This document shows positions 31,148-40,087 of a stretch of 49,572 nt of DNA, one piece after another. Origin of the DNA: Clostridia bacterium (GTDB lineage: Bacteria > Bacillota > Clostridia > Oscillospirales > Acutalibacteraceae); assembly GCA_017518415.1 (NCBI GenBank), contig JAFWVC010000119.1, forward strand, positions 1-49,572, read 5' to 3'. The position numbers and the translations under genes were made by a program. The notes beneath the pieces were generated by a model, which saw nothing but the letters and a program-made list of their open reading frames with translations, ran no database searches and was not told where the DNA came from. Positions within the stretch are counted from its first letter, which is position 1; every line of letters begins with the position of its first letter.

Positions 31148-32665
31148 ATGAAGACAGCCGGGCGCATCCGGTCGGCGGTTACGACGGTTACGGCGGGCGG
31201 TTACCTATATATGGTGCTGGCGGTCGCGGCGGCGGCCTGCCTGCTGGACCCCACCGGCCCGGCCGAGGTGCCCGGCATCGTGATGCTCGGCGGGCTGGCC
31301 GTTGTGGCGGCCGTCGGGTTGTATTGGTACCTGACCGGGCGGATGACGGCCGGGCGGCTGATCACGCTGCTGATCGCGGCGGGCTTTGTGCTGCGGTTGG
31401 GGTATACGCTGTATACCGGTGCGCAGCAGCGCCAGCATGACGTGGAACAATTCGGCGGCGGCGTCGGCCATGCCGGATATATCGAGTATTTGTACGAGCA
31501 TTTTTCTCTGCCGCCGGGGGATCCGACTGCGACGTGGCAGTTTTACCATCCGCCGCTGCACCATTGGCTGGCGGCGTGCTGTATGCGGCTGGTCACGGCC
31601 TGCGGCGGCAGCTATCAGCGGGCGGTGGAGAGCATCCAGTACCTGACGCTGCTGTATTCCGGCTTTTGTATGCTGTTGTGCCGCCGGTTGTTTGAACTGC
31701 TCGGCCTGCGCGGGCGCGGTGCGGTCGCCGCGATGGGCGTGGTCTGCTTTTACCCGGCCTTTATCCTGCTGGCGGGCAGCGTCAACAACGATATTTTGTC
31801 CGTTACCCTGATGCTCGCTGCGCTGGTCACGGCCCTGCAATGGTGGCAAGAGCCGACGCTGCCGCGCATTCTGGCGGTGGCGCTGTGCATCGGCGCAGGC
31901 ATGTCCGCCAAACTGTCGGCGGTGCTGGTCGCGCCGGCGGTGGCGCTGCTGTTTCTGTGGCGCTGGCGGTGGCCGGCGCCGGCGGAGCCGCTGCGGCGGC
32001 CGACGGCGCAGTTCGGCGCGTTTGCCGCCGTTTGTTTTCCGCTCGGGCTGTGGTGGAGCGTGCGCAACCTGATCGGCTGGCGGGTGTTTCCGGGGTACGT
32101 GCCCATGCTGTCGCAGGACAACTGGCTGTATATCGGCGGCTATTCGGTCTGGCAGCGGTTGTTCGGGTGGATCGGCTACCCGATGAAGACCGTGTTCATC
32201 AGCTACGGGCTGAAACAGGATTATCTGGATTACAATCCGATCATCGCCTTGCTGAAAACCGCGATGTTCGGGGAATATGACCTGGCCGCCGGCCGGCCGT
32301 GGCTGCTGCCGGCCTGTGTGGCGCTGTTCGCGCTTGGCACCCTGCTGGCGCTGTACGCGGTGTGGGCTATGCTGTGGTGCCTGATCAGGGACGGGGAACT
32401 TCCCCGGCCGTATAAATGGTTTACTGCCTGCCTGTACGGTACGGTTTTGTTCTCCTATGTGCAGTTTTGCCTGACGTATGCGCATGCCTGCACGCAGAAC
32501 ATCCGTTACGCGATGGTATTGCCGGTGCTCGGCTGCTTTTTTATCGGCCGGCGGATACAGGCGCTGTGCGGGGCTGGTAAACGCGTCCGCGGTTGGTTTT
32601 TGGTCGGTCTGTGCGCTGCCTTCTGCATCCTGGCAGCGGCGGTGTATATCGGTCTCGGCGTCTGA
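31148..32665 (+). CDS. GT39/PMT-like membrane glycosyltransferase
   Basis: 505-residue polytopic protein with about ten membrane helices, resembling the GT39 (ArnT/dolichyl-P-mannose-mannosyltransferase) fold. The first extracytoplasmic loop contains QQRQHDVEQFGGGVGHAGYI, where Asp98 and Glu100 are candidates for the catalytic acidic residues. WQFYHPPLHHWLAA follows, a pattern shared with such transferases. They use a polyprenyl-phosphate sugar to glycosylate a lipid or surface polymer outside the membrane. Acceptor and donor are unknown. Its own promoter precedes it; the CarD-like gene follows under a separate promoter. Confidence 0.8.
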   Translation: MKTAGRIRSAVTTVTAGGYLYMVLAVAAAACLLDPTGPAEVPGIVMLGGLAVVAAVGLYWYLTGRMTAGRLITLLIAAGFVLRLGYTLYTGAQQRQHDVEQFGGGVGHAGYIEYLYEHFSLPPGDPTATWQFYHPPLHHWLAACCMRLVTACGGSYQRAVESIQYLTLLYSGFCMLLCRRLFELLGLRGRGAVAAMGVVCFYPAFILLAGSVNNDILSVTLMLAALVTALQWWQEPTLPRILAVALCIGAGMSAKLSAVLVAPAVALLFLWRWRWPAPAEPLRRPTAQFGAFAAVCFPLGLWWSVRNLIGWRVFPGYVPMLSQDNWLYIGGYSVWQRLFGWIGYPMKTVFISYGLKQDYLDYNPIIALLKTAMFGEYDLAAGRPWLLPACVALFALGTLLALYAVWAMLWCLIRDGELPRPYKWFTACLYGTVLFSYVQFCLTYAHACTQNIRYAMVLPVLGCFFIGRRIQALCGAGKRVRGWFLVGLCAAFCILAAAVYIGLGV

Positions 32666-32697
32666 AAATCGGGCGGCATTTTTGTGAAAAATGACCT

Positions 32698-32726
32698 TTG
32701 CGTTTTTTTCGGTTTTCTGTTATACT
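32698..32726 (+). promoter_or_regulatory. Promoter of the CarD-like gene
   Basis: TTGCGT (32698-32703), a 17-bp spacer of T-rich sequence and TATACT (32721-32726). Confidence 0.75.
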
Positions 32727-32771
32727 GTGTAAGAAAAGTAAGAAAACCGACCGTATGCCGAGGGGAAAAAG

Positions 32772-33299
32772 ATGGAACAAGGGCGGTATCCGTATCAAAA
32801 AGGAGAATATGTGATCTATCGCAGTACGGGCCTGTGCCGGATCATCGACATCCGGCAGGAAAGCTTCGGCGACGGGGCTTTGCGCACGTATTACGTGATT
32901 CATCCGGCTGACCAGCCGTCCTCGCAGTTCTTTGTGCCGACGGATCTGCCCGGGCTGGAGCAGAGTATGCGGCCGCTGTTGTCGGCTTCGCAGGTGCATC
33001 AGATGATCCGGAGCGCGTACCGCGAAATGCCCGCATGGATCGAGGACGCCAAGCAGCGTGCCGCGGCCTTTGAGGCGGTCCTGCGCTGCGGCGACCGTAC
33101 GCAGCTGCTGCGGATGATCCGGTTGCTGCGCCGGCGGCAGAGCGATCTGGAGGCGCAGCATAAAAAAATGTACGCGTGCGATGCCCGGGCGCTGCAAAAC
33201 GCCCAGCGCATCCTGATACAGGAACTTGCTTTCGTCCTGCACATCGGGGCGGACGAAGTGATTCCCTACGTATTGGAACACCGCCCGCAAGCGGTGTGA
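32772..33299 (+). CDS. CarD-like transcriptional regulator
   Basis: 175-residue protein. The N-terminal ~60 residues (QKGEYVIYRSTGLCRIIDI, then YYVIHPADQPSSQFFVPTD) match the CarD/TRCF RNA-polymerase-interaction domain, and the remainder is a helical domain that in CarD contacts promoter DNA. CarD proteins stabilise open complexes by binding the RNA polymerase beta subunit. Clostridial genomes usually encode several such proteins with different targets. It has its own promoter and terminator, and does not obviously belong to an operon. Confidence 0.87.
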   Translation: MEQGRYPYQKGEYVIYRSTGLCRIIDIRQESFGDGALRTYYVIHPADQPSSQFFVPTDLPGLEQSMRPLLSASQVHQMIRSAYREMPAWIEDAKQRAAAFEAVLRCGDRTQLLRMIRLLRRRQSDLEAQHKKMYACDARALQNAQRILIQELAFVLHIGADEVIPYVLEHRPQAV

Positions 33300-33305
33300 T
33301 AGCAT

Positions 33306-33341
33306 AAAAAAAGAAGCAGACGGCTGTCTGCTTCTTTTTTT
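33306..33341. terminator. Bidirectional intrinsic terminator
   Basis: AGAAGCAGAC (33312-33321) pairs with GTCTGCTTCT (33326-33335) around GGCT, flanked by A and T runs. It separates the convergent CarD-like and pgeF genes. Confidence 0.95.
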
Positions 33342-34164
33342 ATTCTTCGGTCAGGGCCAGGACGGCGGCCAGGCTGCCGCGGGTGGGTCCCGTCGTCCGG
33401 TGGGACCAGAAAACATCCGGCCGGCAATGGGTGCACAGGCGCGCCGCCGAGATATGTTCCGCCGTCAGCCCGGCTTTTTGCAGCAGCAGTTGGTTGACCT
33501 GCCACAGGTCGACGTAATATTTTTCGCCTTTCTTTCGGTACCATCCTTCGGTCGGCAGACCGCTGCGCGCAAACACGTCGTATACCGGGGCGTCCACCTC
33601 AAAACAGCACGGCCCGATGGACGGGCCGATGCCGGCCAGCATCCGCCGCGGGTCGCAGCCGAACTGCTGCTGCATCCGCCGCACCGTCGCGCCGGCAATG
33701 TCGGCGGCGGTGCCGCGCCACCCGGCGTGAGACAGCGCGATGACTCGCTTTTCCGGGTCCAGAAAGAACAGCGGCACACAGTCGGCGTATTGGGTGCAGA
33801 GCACTACGCCGGGCCGGTCGGTCACCAGGCCGTCGATCTGCCGCAGCGGGTTCGGGCGGTCAAAGCCGTTGCCCCGGTCCTGCTCTGTGGCGTAGTGCAG
33901 GGCGGTGCCGTGCGTCTGGGCGGCCAACACCAGGTCGTGTTCCGACACGCCGACGGCACCGCAGAAACGGCGGAAGTTTTCCGTCACGGCCGCCGGGTCG
34001 TCGCCGCGGGAAAAACTCAGGTTCATCGCGTCGAAGGGCGGCTTGCTCACGCCGCCCGCCCGGGTGGAAAACCCGTGCCGCACAAAGGAAAACGCCGCGA
34101 ACGAGGGGATCCGGTAAAAATCCACCTCGCCCTGCCGGACCTGCTGCCAATCCGCGTCATGCAT
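33340..34164 (-). CDS. pgeF: Peptidoglycan editing factor PgeF (YfiH/laccase-domain family)
   Basis: 274-residue protein of the family once called multicopper polyphenol oxidase or DUF152. Key blocks are HGFSTRAGGVSKPPFDAMNLS, LAAQTHGT, QYADCVPLFF and HAGWRGTAADI, including the Cys and His residues that bind a single metal. In E. coli PgeF corrects peptidoglycan precursors that carry Ser instead of Ala; adenosine deaminase activity is also reported for relatives. AAGGAGG lies nine bases before the ATG at 34164, preferred to the ATG at 34188. It is divergent from ispD. Confidence 0.9.
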   Translation of the reverse strand: MHDADWQQVRQGEVDFYRIPSFAAFSFVRHGFSTRAGGVSKPPFDAMNLSFSRGDDPAAVTENFRRFCGAVGVSEHDLVLAAQTHGTALHYATEQDRGNGFDRPNPLRQIDGLVTDRPGVVLCTQYADCVPLFFLDPEKRVIALSHAGWRGTAADIAGATVRRMQQQFGCDPRRMLAGIGPSIGPCCFEVDAPVYDVFARSGLPTEGWYRKKGEKYYVDLWQVNQLLLQKAGLTAEHISAARLCTHCRPDVFWSHRTTGPTRGSLAAVLALTEE

Positions 34165-34267
34165 GCGTTGCTCCTCCTTACCATACAAAAGCTGTGCTTA
34201 CTGTACCATATACCGGCGAAAAAGGCAAGCAAAAAAGCGCCCGGGCGCACTTTTTATCAAAAAGATA

Positions 34268-34297
34268 TTGCATAAACCGCCTGCGCCGTTGTATAGT
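34268..34297 (+). promoter_or_regulatory. Promoter of the ispD-ispF unit
   Basis: TTGCAT (34268-34273), an 18-bp spacer and TATAGT (34292-34297); a second TATAGT follows at 34298-34303. Confidence 0.6.
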
Positions 34298-34342
34298 TAT
34301 AGTAATGAAAAAAGCAATTATCCGCGGAAAGGAACGGACGGG

Positions 34343-35044
34343 ATGAAAAGACAGACGGCGGATTTTCCTTATACGACGGCGCTGATCGTGGCGGCGGGCC
34401 GTTCCGCGCGTATGGGCGCTGACAAGATGTGGATGGAGCTCGGCGGCGAGCCGGTGATCCTGCGCACGCTGCGCGCCTTCGAGCAGGCGCAGACCGTGCG
34501 GGAGATCATTGTGGTCACCCGGCCGGAATCCATTGCGGCGCTGCACGCGGCGTGCGACCGTGTTTCCAAATTGACGCAGATCGTCGCCGGCGGGGCGACC
34601 CGGCAGCAATCGGTATATGCCGGGGTGCAGGCTGCGCCGGTGCGCACGGCATTTTTTAGTATTCACGACGGGGCGCGGCCGCTGGTCACGCCGCAGCAGA
34701 TCGACGAGGTGAACCGGTGCGCTTACCGTACCGGCGCGGCGGCGCTGGCCGTCCCGGTCAAGGACACCATCAAGCTGACCGACGCCGACGGCATTGTACA
34801 AACAACGCCGGACCGCAGCCGGCTTTGGCAGGTGCAGACCCCGCAGGTGTTCGACGCCGTGCAGTATAAGCAGGCGCTGCAAAGCGCCCTGCTGCACGGG
34901 CAGGAGTACACCGACGACTGCCAGTTGATGGAGCAGGCGGGGCGCCCGGTGCAGTTGTGCCCGGGTGATTACGGCAATATCAAAATCACGACCCCCGAGG
35001 ATATATGGATGGCACAGGCCATCCTGAAAGGAAGAGACGTATGA
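34343..35044 (+). CDS. ispD: 2-C-methyl-D-erythritol 4-phosphate cytidylyltransferase
   Basis: 233-residue cytidylyltransferase of the MEP isoprenoid pathway, converting MEP and CTP into CDP-ME. It has the nucleotide-binding [18 protein letters not shown] near residue 15, [12 protein letters not shown] near 107, [18 protein letters not shown] and the C-terminal [11 protein letters not shown] and [10 protein letters not shown]. The ATG at 34343 follows GGAAAGGAACGG. The stop overlaps the ispF start (ATGA), and the pathway enzymes are therefore coupled. Confidence 0.95.
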   Translation: MKRQTADFPYTTALIVAAGRSARMGADKMWMELGGEPVILRTLRAFEQAQTVREIIVVTRPESIAALHAACDRVSKLTQIVAGGATRQQSVYAGVQAAPVRTAFFSIHDGARPLVTPQQIDEVNRCAYRTGAAALAVPVKDTIKLTDADGIVQTTPDRSRLWQVQTPQVFDAVQYKQALQSALLHGQEYTDDCQLMEQAGRPVQLCPGDYGNIKITTPEDIWMAQAILKGRDV

Positions 35045-35514
35045 GGATCGGGCACGGGTACGACGTACATCGGCTCGCACCGGGCCGGCGGCTGGTGCTG
35101 GGCGGGGTGGAGATTCCGTATGAAAAAGGGTTGCTGGGCCATTCCGATGCCGACGTGCTGGCGCACGCTGTGTGCGACGCGCTGCTCGGCGCGGCGGCGC
35201 TGGGCGATATCGGCCGCTGGTTTCCCGATACCGACGAGCGCTACCGGGACGCGGACAGCCTGCTGCTGCTCGCGCAGGTAATCGGCCTGCTGCACGGCAA
35301 GGGCTTTGCGCCCGTCAATATCGACGCGACCGTTGTGGCGCAGGCCCCCAAACTTGCGCCGTATATCGAGCGTATGCGCGCGAATATCGCACGCACCTGC
35401 GCGCTGGCCGTCGACGCGGTCAACGTCAAGGCGACGACCGAGGAAGGGCTCGGCTTTACCGGTACGGGCGAAGGTATGTGCGCGCACGCCGTTTGCCTGA
35501 TAAAGGAAGTATAA
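35041..35514 (+). CDS. ispF: 2-C-methyl-D-erythritol 2,4-cyclodiphosphate synthase
   Basis: 157-residue trimeric enzyme of the MEP pathway that cyclises CDP-ME 2-phosphate with release of CMP. Metal ligands are the Asp and His of GHGYDVHRL near residues 8 and 10 and the His of [12 protein letters not shown] near 42. The C-terminal block [18 protein letters not shown] is diagnostic. ATGA overlap sets the start at 35041. It is followed by the ABC-F gene after one base. Confidence 0.96.
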   Translation: MRIGHGYDVHRLAPGRRLVLGGVEIPYEKGLLGHSDADVLAHAVCDALLGAAALGDIGRWFPDTDERYRDADSLLLLAQVIGLLHGKGFAPVNIDATVVAQAPKLAPYIERMRANIARTCALAVDAVNVKATTEEGLGFTGTGEGMCAHAVCLIKEV

Positions 35515-35515
35515 C

Positions 35516-37414
35516 ATGTCGGTGCTGGCAGTACATCAGGGAGAAAAATGGTTCGGCGAGCGGTGCCTGTTCCGGGACGTTACCTTCGAAGCGCAGGCGC
35601 GGGACCGGATCGGTCTGGTGGGGTGCAACGGCTGCGGCAAAACCACGCTGCTGCGCATCCTGACCGGGCAGGACAGCCTGACGGCCGGCGAGGTGATCTG
35701 GGCCAAAACGGCCCGGCCCGGCTACCTTGAACAGCACACCTTCGGCCGCTCCCGCCGCACCCTTTGGGAAGAGACGCTGCAGGTGTTCGAGCCGCTGGTG
35801 CAGCAGGAGCAGCTGCTGGCCCGCCTGTCGGAACGGTTGGGCGGCGCCACCGAACAGGAAATCAACGAATATAACGCCCTGCGGGAACGCTTTGAGGCGC
35901 AGGGAGGGCTGTATTTTCGCTCCCGTGCCCGGGCCGCCCTGCTGGGCCTCGGTTTTGATACGGCCGCGCTGGACAGGCCGGTGAGTGAACTGTCCGGCGG
36001 GCAGCGCTCCCGGGCGGCGATGGGAAGGCTGCTGCTGAGCAACGCCAACGTGCTGCTGCTCGACGAGCCGACCAATCATCTGGACGTCGATGCGGCCGAG
36101 TGGCTGGAAGAATATTTGCGCGACTATAACGGCGCGGTGATCGTCGTCTCGCATGACCGGTATTTTCTGGACCGGGTCACCGGGCGCACGTGGGAGATCG
36201 CCGACGGCCGACTGTATATGTCAGACGGTAACTATACCGCACACCGGCAATGGAGAGAAAAAGAGGCCGCCGTGCAGGCACACCATTACCAGACCGAGCA
36301 GCGGCAGATCGCCAGGATGCAGGAAAGCATCCGTATCCTCAAAAGTTTCAACCGCGAAAAGAGCATCCGCGCGGCCGAGAGCAAGGAGAAAGCGCTCGAC
36401 CGGCTGATGCAGACCGCCGGGCCGGCCCCGCAAAAGGAGCAGGCGTTTGCCTTTCAATTTCCGGTGCGGCTGCAGAGCGGGCGCGAGGTGCTGCACGCCG
36501 AGCAGGTGTCGATGGGTTTCGACCGGCCGCTGTTTACCGGGGCGCAGTTGCATCTGCTGCGGGGCGAGCGGGTGTTTTTGCTCGGCCGTAACGGGTGCGG
36601 CAAAACCACGCTGCTGCGCGGCCTGCTGGGCAAGCTGCCGCTGCTGCACGGCACGGTGCGGTCCGGCGCCAAAGTCAGCATCGGGTATTACGACCAGACG
36701 CAGCAGGGCCTGCAGGAGGACAAGACCGTCTTTGACCAGATCCGGGATGCCTACCCCCGGCTGAGCGACGCGCAGGTGCGCGGCGCGCTGGCGGCCTTCC
36801 TGTTCAAGGGGGACGACGTGTTTGTGCCGGTTTCGCAGTTGTCGGGCGGGGAGAAGGCCCGGGTACTGCTGCTCAAACTGATGCTGGCGGGGGATAACCT
36901 GCTGCTGCTCGACGAGCCGACAAATCACCTGGATATCCGCTCGCGCGAGGCGTTGGAGCAGGCCTTGCTGCAATATGACGGGACGTTGCTGGCCGTTTCG
37001 CACGACCGGTATTTTATCAACCGGCTTGCCACCCGCGTGGCGGTGCTCACGCCCGACGGGATCGAGGACGGCGGCGAAAATTACGACGCGTATCTGGCGG
37101 CCCGCCGGCCGCCTGAGCCGGAGCCGCCCGCGACGCAGGAGCCGAAGAAGGAAAACCTGTATCTGCTGCGCAAGCAGCAGGCGGCCCGGGCCCGTCAGGC
37201 GGCGGGGGAGCTGCGCCGGGTCGAGCGGCAGATTGCCGACGCCGAGCAGCGGCAGGCGGAACTGACCCGCCTGCTGGAAGATCCGCAGACTGCTTCGGAT
37301 TACGTCAGGGCGTCCGAACTGACCGATCAGCTTTCCCGGTTATCGGCCGAGCTGGAAGCTCTTATGGAGCAATGGGCCGATCTGGCCGCACAGGTGGAAG
37401 AAACGCAGAAATAA
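35516..37414 (+). CDS. ABC-F family ATPase
   Basis: 632-residue soluble protein with two ABC domains and no membrane part. The first has Walker A GCNGCGKTT near residue 38, signature LSGGQRSRA near 160 and LLLDEPTNHLD near 180. The second has GRNGCGKTT near 359, LSGGEKARV near 443 and LLLDEPTNHLD near 463. An interdomain linker of ~80 residues (about 240-325) corresponds to the P-site tRNA-interacting motif. The C-terminal ~80 residues form a coiled coil like those of Uup or YfmR. ABC-F proteins act on the ribosome in translation quality control or antibiotic protection; the sequence does not point to a resistance subfamily. Confidence 0.93.
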   Translation: MSVLAVHQGEKWFGERCLFRDVTFEAQARDRIGLVGCNGCGKTTLLRILTGQDSLTAGEVIWAKTARPGYLEQHTFGRSRRTLWEETLQVFEPLVQQEQLLARLSERLGGATEQEINEYNALRERFEAQGGLYFRSRARAALLGLGFDTAALDRPVSELSGGQRSRAAMGRLLLSNANVLLLDEPTNHLDVDAAEWLEEYLRDYNGAVIVVSHDRYFLDRVTGRTWEIADGRLYMSDGNYTAHRQWREKEAAVQAHHYQTEQRQIARMQESIRILKSFNREKSIRAAESKEKALDRLMQTAGPAPQKEQAFAFQFPVRLQSGREVLHAEQVSMGFDRPLFTGAQLHLLRGERVFLLGRNGCGKTTLLRGLLGKLPLLHGTVRSGAKVSIGYYDQTQQGLQEDKTVFDQIRDAYPRLSDAQVRGALAAFLFKGDDVFVPVSQLSGGEKARVLLLKLMLAGDNLLLLDEPTNHLDIRSREALEQALLQYDGTLLAVSHDRYFINRLATRVAVLTPDGIEDGGENYDAYLAARRPPEPEPPATQEPKKENLYLLRKQQAARARQAAGELRRVERQIADAEQRQAELTRLLEDPQTASDYVRASELTDQLSRLSAELEALMEQWADLAAQVEETQK

Positions 37415-37446
37415 ACCGCGCGCGCCCGGCATACGCGGCGGCAGAC

Positions 37447-37483
37447 AAAGCAGGGACGGACCCCCGGGTCCGTCCCTGCTTTT
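37447..37483. terminator. Bidirectional intrinsic terminator
   Basis: AAAGCAGGGACGGACCC (37447-37463) pairs with GGGTCCGTCCCTGCTTT (37466-37482) and is followed by T residues. It separates the convergent ABC-F and VTT-family genes. Confidence 0.93.
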
Positions 37484-37495
37484 ATATGGCCGTTC

Positions 37496-38221
37496 TTATG
37501 TGTCTTTTTCTCCGGCCGTTTCTTTTTTCTCCTTCCGGCTGCGCCAGCGGCGCAGCAGTACGTTATAGAGGTACAGTCCCAGCACGCTCACGCCGCCGGT
37601 CACCGCAAACAAGATCACGGCGGGCAAATAGTCCTTGCTGCCGATCAACGTGCCGCCCACGGTAGAAGAGACCACCGACGGGATACGGGCGATGGTGGAA
37701 ATGATCAGAAACTCCGGCAGGCGTATCCGCGTCAGCCCGAAAAAGTAGACGAACAGGTCCTTCGGCGTGCCGGGCAGGAAGAACAGCAGGAACACGGTGC
37801 GTTTGAGTTTGACGTCGCTGTTGATGATCCGCAGCTCGTCGATTTTTTTGTGCGGGACGAACCACTCCACCATGCGTACGCCGAACTTTTTGGTGAACAA
37901 AAAAACCGCGCAGGCTGCCGCCGCGGTGCCAAACAGGCACAGCAGCGTGCCTTCCCACGGGCCGAAGGCATACCCCATGCCGATCTCAACCAGTTCGCCG
38001 GGAATCAGGGCGATCACGACTTGCAGGATCTGGATACCGACGGCGATCAACCGCCCGGTCCATCCGAAGGATTCGATATAATTTTTGAAATCCGTCGGCG
38101 TCTGCGCCACGCTGGACAGATAACTCCATACAAGCCAGGAAAGCAAGCCGCCCAGCGCCAGCAGCACCAGCACCGAAATGATGCCGAGTATCTTTTTCTT
38201 CTTGCTTTCGGACCAATCCAT
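37496..38221 (-). CDS. VTT/TVP38 (SNARE-associated, DedA-like) membrane protein
   Basis: 241-residue membrane protein of the TVP38/TMEM64 branch of the DedA superfamily. It contains VIALIPGELVEIGMGYAFGPWEG near residue 70 and FLPGTPKDLFVYFFGLTRI near 150, the two re-entrant loop motifs, among about five hydrophobic segments. Relatives are linked to lipid-carrier flipping, membrane homeostasis or proton-coupled transport. The ATG at 38221 is preferred over GTG 38230 because AGGTG lies just upstream. It follows the pseudokinase gene on the same strand after 72 bp. Confidence 0.87.
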   Translation of the reverse strand: MDWSESKKKKILGIISVLVLLALGGLLSWLVWSYLSSVAQTPTDFKNYIESFGWTGRLIAVGIQILQVVIALIPGELVEIGMGYAFGPWEGTLLCLFGTAAAACAVFLFTKKFGVRMVEWFVPHKKIDELRIINSDVKLKRTVFLLFFLPGTPKDLFVYFFGLTRIRLPEFLIISTIARIPSVVSSTVGGTLIGSKDYLPAVILFAVTGGVSVLGLYLYNVLLRRWRSRKEKKETAGEKDT

Positions 38222-38293
38222 GCGGTTCACCTGCCTTCCGGTATGCGAAGGCCCGGGTTCGGCAATGCCTGCCCGGGCCGCAAAAAGTCTTGA

Positions 38294-39976
38294 TCAGGGG
38301 TTGGCTGGCGTATCCGGCGTCTGAGGTGCGTCAGGTACGGCCGGTTCTTCCTTCGGTTGTTCGACGTTGCTGACCACCAGCATGATTTTGCTGCCGTAGA
38401 GTACCTGCGTGCCGGCGGCGGGGGAGGTCTCCTGCACCGTGCCCTTCTCAAACGAGGACACTTCGATCAGCCGTTCACTGACCCGCAGGCCGAGCGCTTC
38501 CAGATAAGCGCGGGCATTCTCGGCCGTCCAGCCGGATACGTCGGGCACCGTCATGTTTTCCGACCCGAGGCTGACGATTACGCGGATGACGCTGTTGCGC
38601 TCCGCTTTGGTATAAGCGGCCGGCTCCTGCGAGATCACGGTGCCGCGCGGCCGCTTGTCGGAAAAGTCCATCCCGACAATGTCGATGACCATGTTGCCGC
38701 TCAGCTGTTTTTCCTTCATTTCGTATACGTTTTCGCCCACCAGATTGTCCACAATATACGGGTCTTTGAGCACCTCGCTCGGCTCCGAGGAGACGTTGCT
38801 GAGGATTGTATAAGTGGAAACCGGCTTCGACGAGGGGGCAGAGCGGTCGGCAAATACGTTCAGCTGCGGGTAGAGCATGCACAGCACGCCGTATCCGGCA
38901 CCGAGCAGGATCAGCAGCACCAGCAGCACTACAATAAAGGCGATCAGGCCGCTGTGGCTCTTTTTGACGGGCGGCGGCGCGGCGGGCGCCGGTTCGCTTT
39001 TCAGCATCGCGACGGCCGGCTCGGTAGCCAACTGCTCGTACAGTTCATCAATGGTCTGGGTGCGCTGCCCTTCGTGCACACGCAGGCCGTGGACCAGCGC
39101 GCTCTTGATCTGGTCGGGCAGGGCGCGGGCAATCTCGGCCGGGATCATCAGGCTTTGTTCGCTGCGGCCGGCGGTGCGCTCCGGCGGGTTCTGACCGGTC
39201 AGCATGCGGAACAGTACGGCGGTGATGCCATACACGTCGGCGGCCGCCCCGCAGACGGCGCCGAAGGCGTATTGCTCCGGCGCGGCGTATCCGGCGGCCA
39301 TCTCCGGCTGGATCTCACTGCCGACGGTGCGCGCCTCCGGAATATACCACTCCGTCAAATGCAGCCGGCCGTCCCGGCCGACGATGATATTGGAGGGGTT
39401 GATGCCCAGATGGTACAGTCCCGCCGCGTGGAAGGTGCTCAACGTGGACAGCAGCGACATGACGACCGGCCGCATATCTTCCCAGCGGGCCACGCCGCCG
39501 ATCTGGGTCAGCCGCTGTTCCAACGCCACGCCGTCGCACGGCTCTTCCACCGTATAGGCGGTGCCGTTTTCCTCAAAGATGTCGTAAATCGGGACCGTGC
39601 AGGGCAGGTCGCGCATTTTGGCGATGCCGCGGGCCCGGTGCAGAAACTTTTCCAGATAATCGGTAAAGGATTGTTCGCTGCCGCCGCGCGGGGCGATCGA
39701 GCCGTCCGCCGCGCGCTCGCACAGGGCACCCGGGCAGAACTCATGCACGCGGATGGCGGAGTGCAGCTGCTGGTCATAGGCCATGTAAACGGCTTCACCG
39801 CCGCCGACGGTCAGCACCCGGCCGATCAGATAGCGGCCGGAGAGCACCGTGCGCACGGGCAGATATTCCGCCGGGTTGGCGCCGATGGCCGGATAGCCGC
39901 AATGGGGGCACTGCGCCTGCCCGTCGGTCGGCTGCATGCACCCCATACAAAGCGTTGTGTTGTCGTTGTCAGGCAT
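38294..39976 (-). CDS. Membrane receptor with zinc ribbon, degenerate kinase domain and PASTA repeats
   Basis: 560-residue protein. Residues 10-26 form a zinc ribbon (C10-x2-C13, C23-x2-C26). Residues ~48-315 are a Ser/Thr kinase fold, but the ATP-anchoring lysine position is Arg76 (SAIRVHEF), HRD is HLG at 189-191, and DFG is replaced in LTEWYI (209-211). Asn196 and the APE block AAPEQYAFG are kept. A transmembrane helix spans ~343-365 and two PASTA-like domains follow at ~405-470 and 474-537, then a Pro-rich tail. Architecturally it resembles PknB/PrkC, which sense muropeptides, but it is probably a pseudokinase. The promoter is at 40042-40070 and a hairpin lies before the ribosome site. 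An active kinase with PASTA and its phosphatase are not in the window. Confidence 0.85.
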   Translation of the reverse strand: MPDNDNTTLCMGCMQPTDGQAQCPHCGYPAIGANPAEYLPVRTVLSGRYLIGRVLTVGGGEAVYMAYDQQLHSAIRVHEFCPGALCERAADGSIAPRGGSEQSFTDYLEKFLHRARGIAKMRDLPCTVPIYDIFEENGTAYTVEEPCDGVALEQRLTQIGGVARWEDMRPVVMSLLSTLSTFHAAGLYHLGINPSNIIVGRDGRLHLTEWYIPEARTVGSEIQPEMAAGYAAPEQYAFGAVCGAAADVYGITAVLFRMLTGQNPPERTAGRSEQSLMIPAEIARALPDQIKSALVHGLRVHEGQRTQTIDELYEQLATEPAVAMLKSEPAPAAPPPVKKSHSGLIAFIVVLLVLLILLGAGYGVLCMLYPQLNVFADRSAPSSKPVSTYTILSNVSSEPSEVLKDPYIVDNLVGENVYEMKEKQLSGNMVIDIVGMDFSDKRPRGTVISQEPAAYTKAERNSVIRVIVSLGSENMTVPDVSGWTAENARAYLEALGLRVSERLIEVSSFEKGTVQETSPAAGTQVLYGSKIMLVVSNVEQPKEEPAVPDAPQTPDTPANP

Positions 39977-39990
39977 GAAAGAACCTCCCG

Positions 39991-40014
39991 GACCGTTTGA
40001 CGGAACAAACGGTC
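39991..40014 (-). promoter_or_regulatory. Leader hairpin before the pseudokinase ribosome site
   Basis: GACCGTTTG (39991-39999) and CAAACGGTC (40006-40014) are perfect 9-bp inverted arms around a 6-base loop. The hairpin ends four bases before the GGGAGG ribosome site of the pseudokinase gene. Confidence 0.6.
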
Positions 40015-40041
40015 AATGAAATAAAAAAGCAATCTTATAAA

Positions 40042-40070
40042 ATAGTATGACCGGGACCGCCGTTTGTCAA
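40042..40070 (-). promoter_or_regulatory. Promoter of the pseudokinase gene
   Basis: TTGACA (40065-40070), a 17-bp spacer and TACTAT (40042-40047) on the minus strand. Confidence 0.75.
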
Positions 40071-40087
40071 GCATTCTTACAAAACTG

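Noticed and set aside
32677..32693. CATTTTT-GTG-AAAAATG hairpin after the GT39-like gene
   Set aside because: The stem is almost entirely A-T, and a weak terminator cannot be distinguished from chance.
38221..38233. GTGAACCGCATGG at the VTT-family start and the same 13-mer at the dnaI start (41065-41077)
   Set aside because: Both are ribosome-site or start-codon contexts with no other similarity, so the repeat is taken as coincidence.
38251..38278. GCCCGGG ... CCCGGGC inverted repeat between the pseudokinase and VTT-family genes
   Set aside because: There is no T-run on either side, so it is not a convincing intrinsic terminator.
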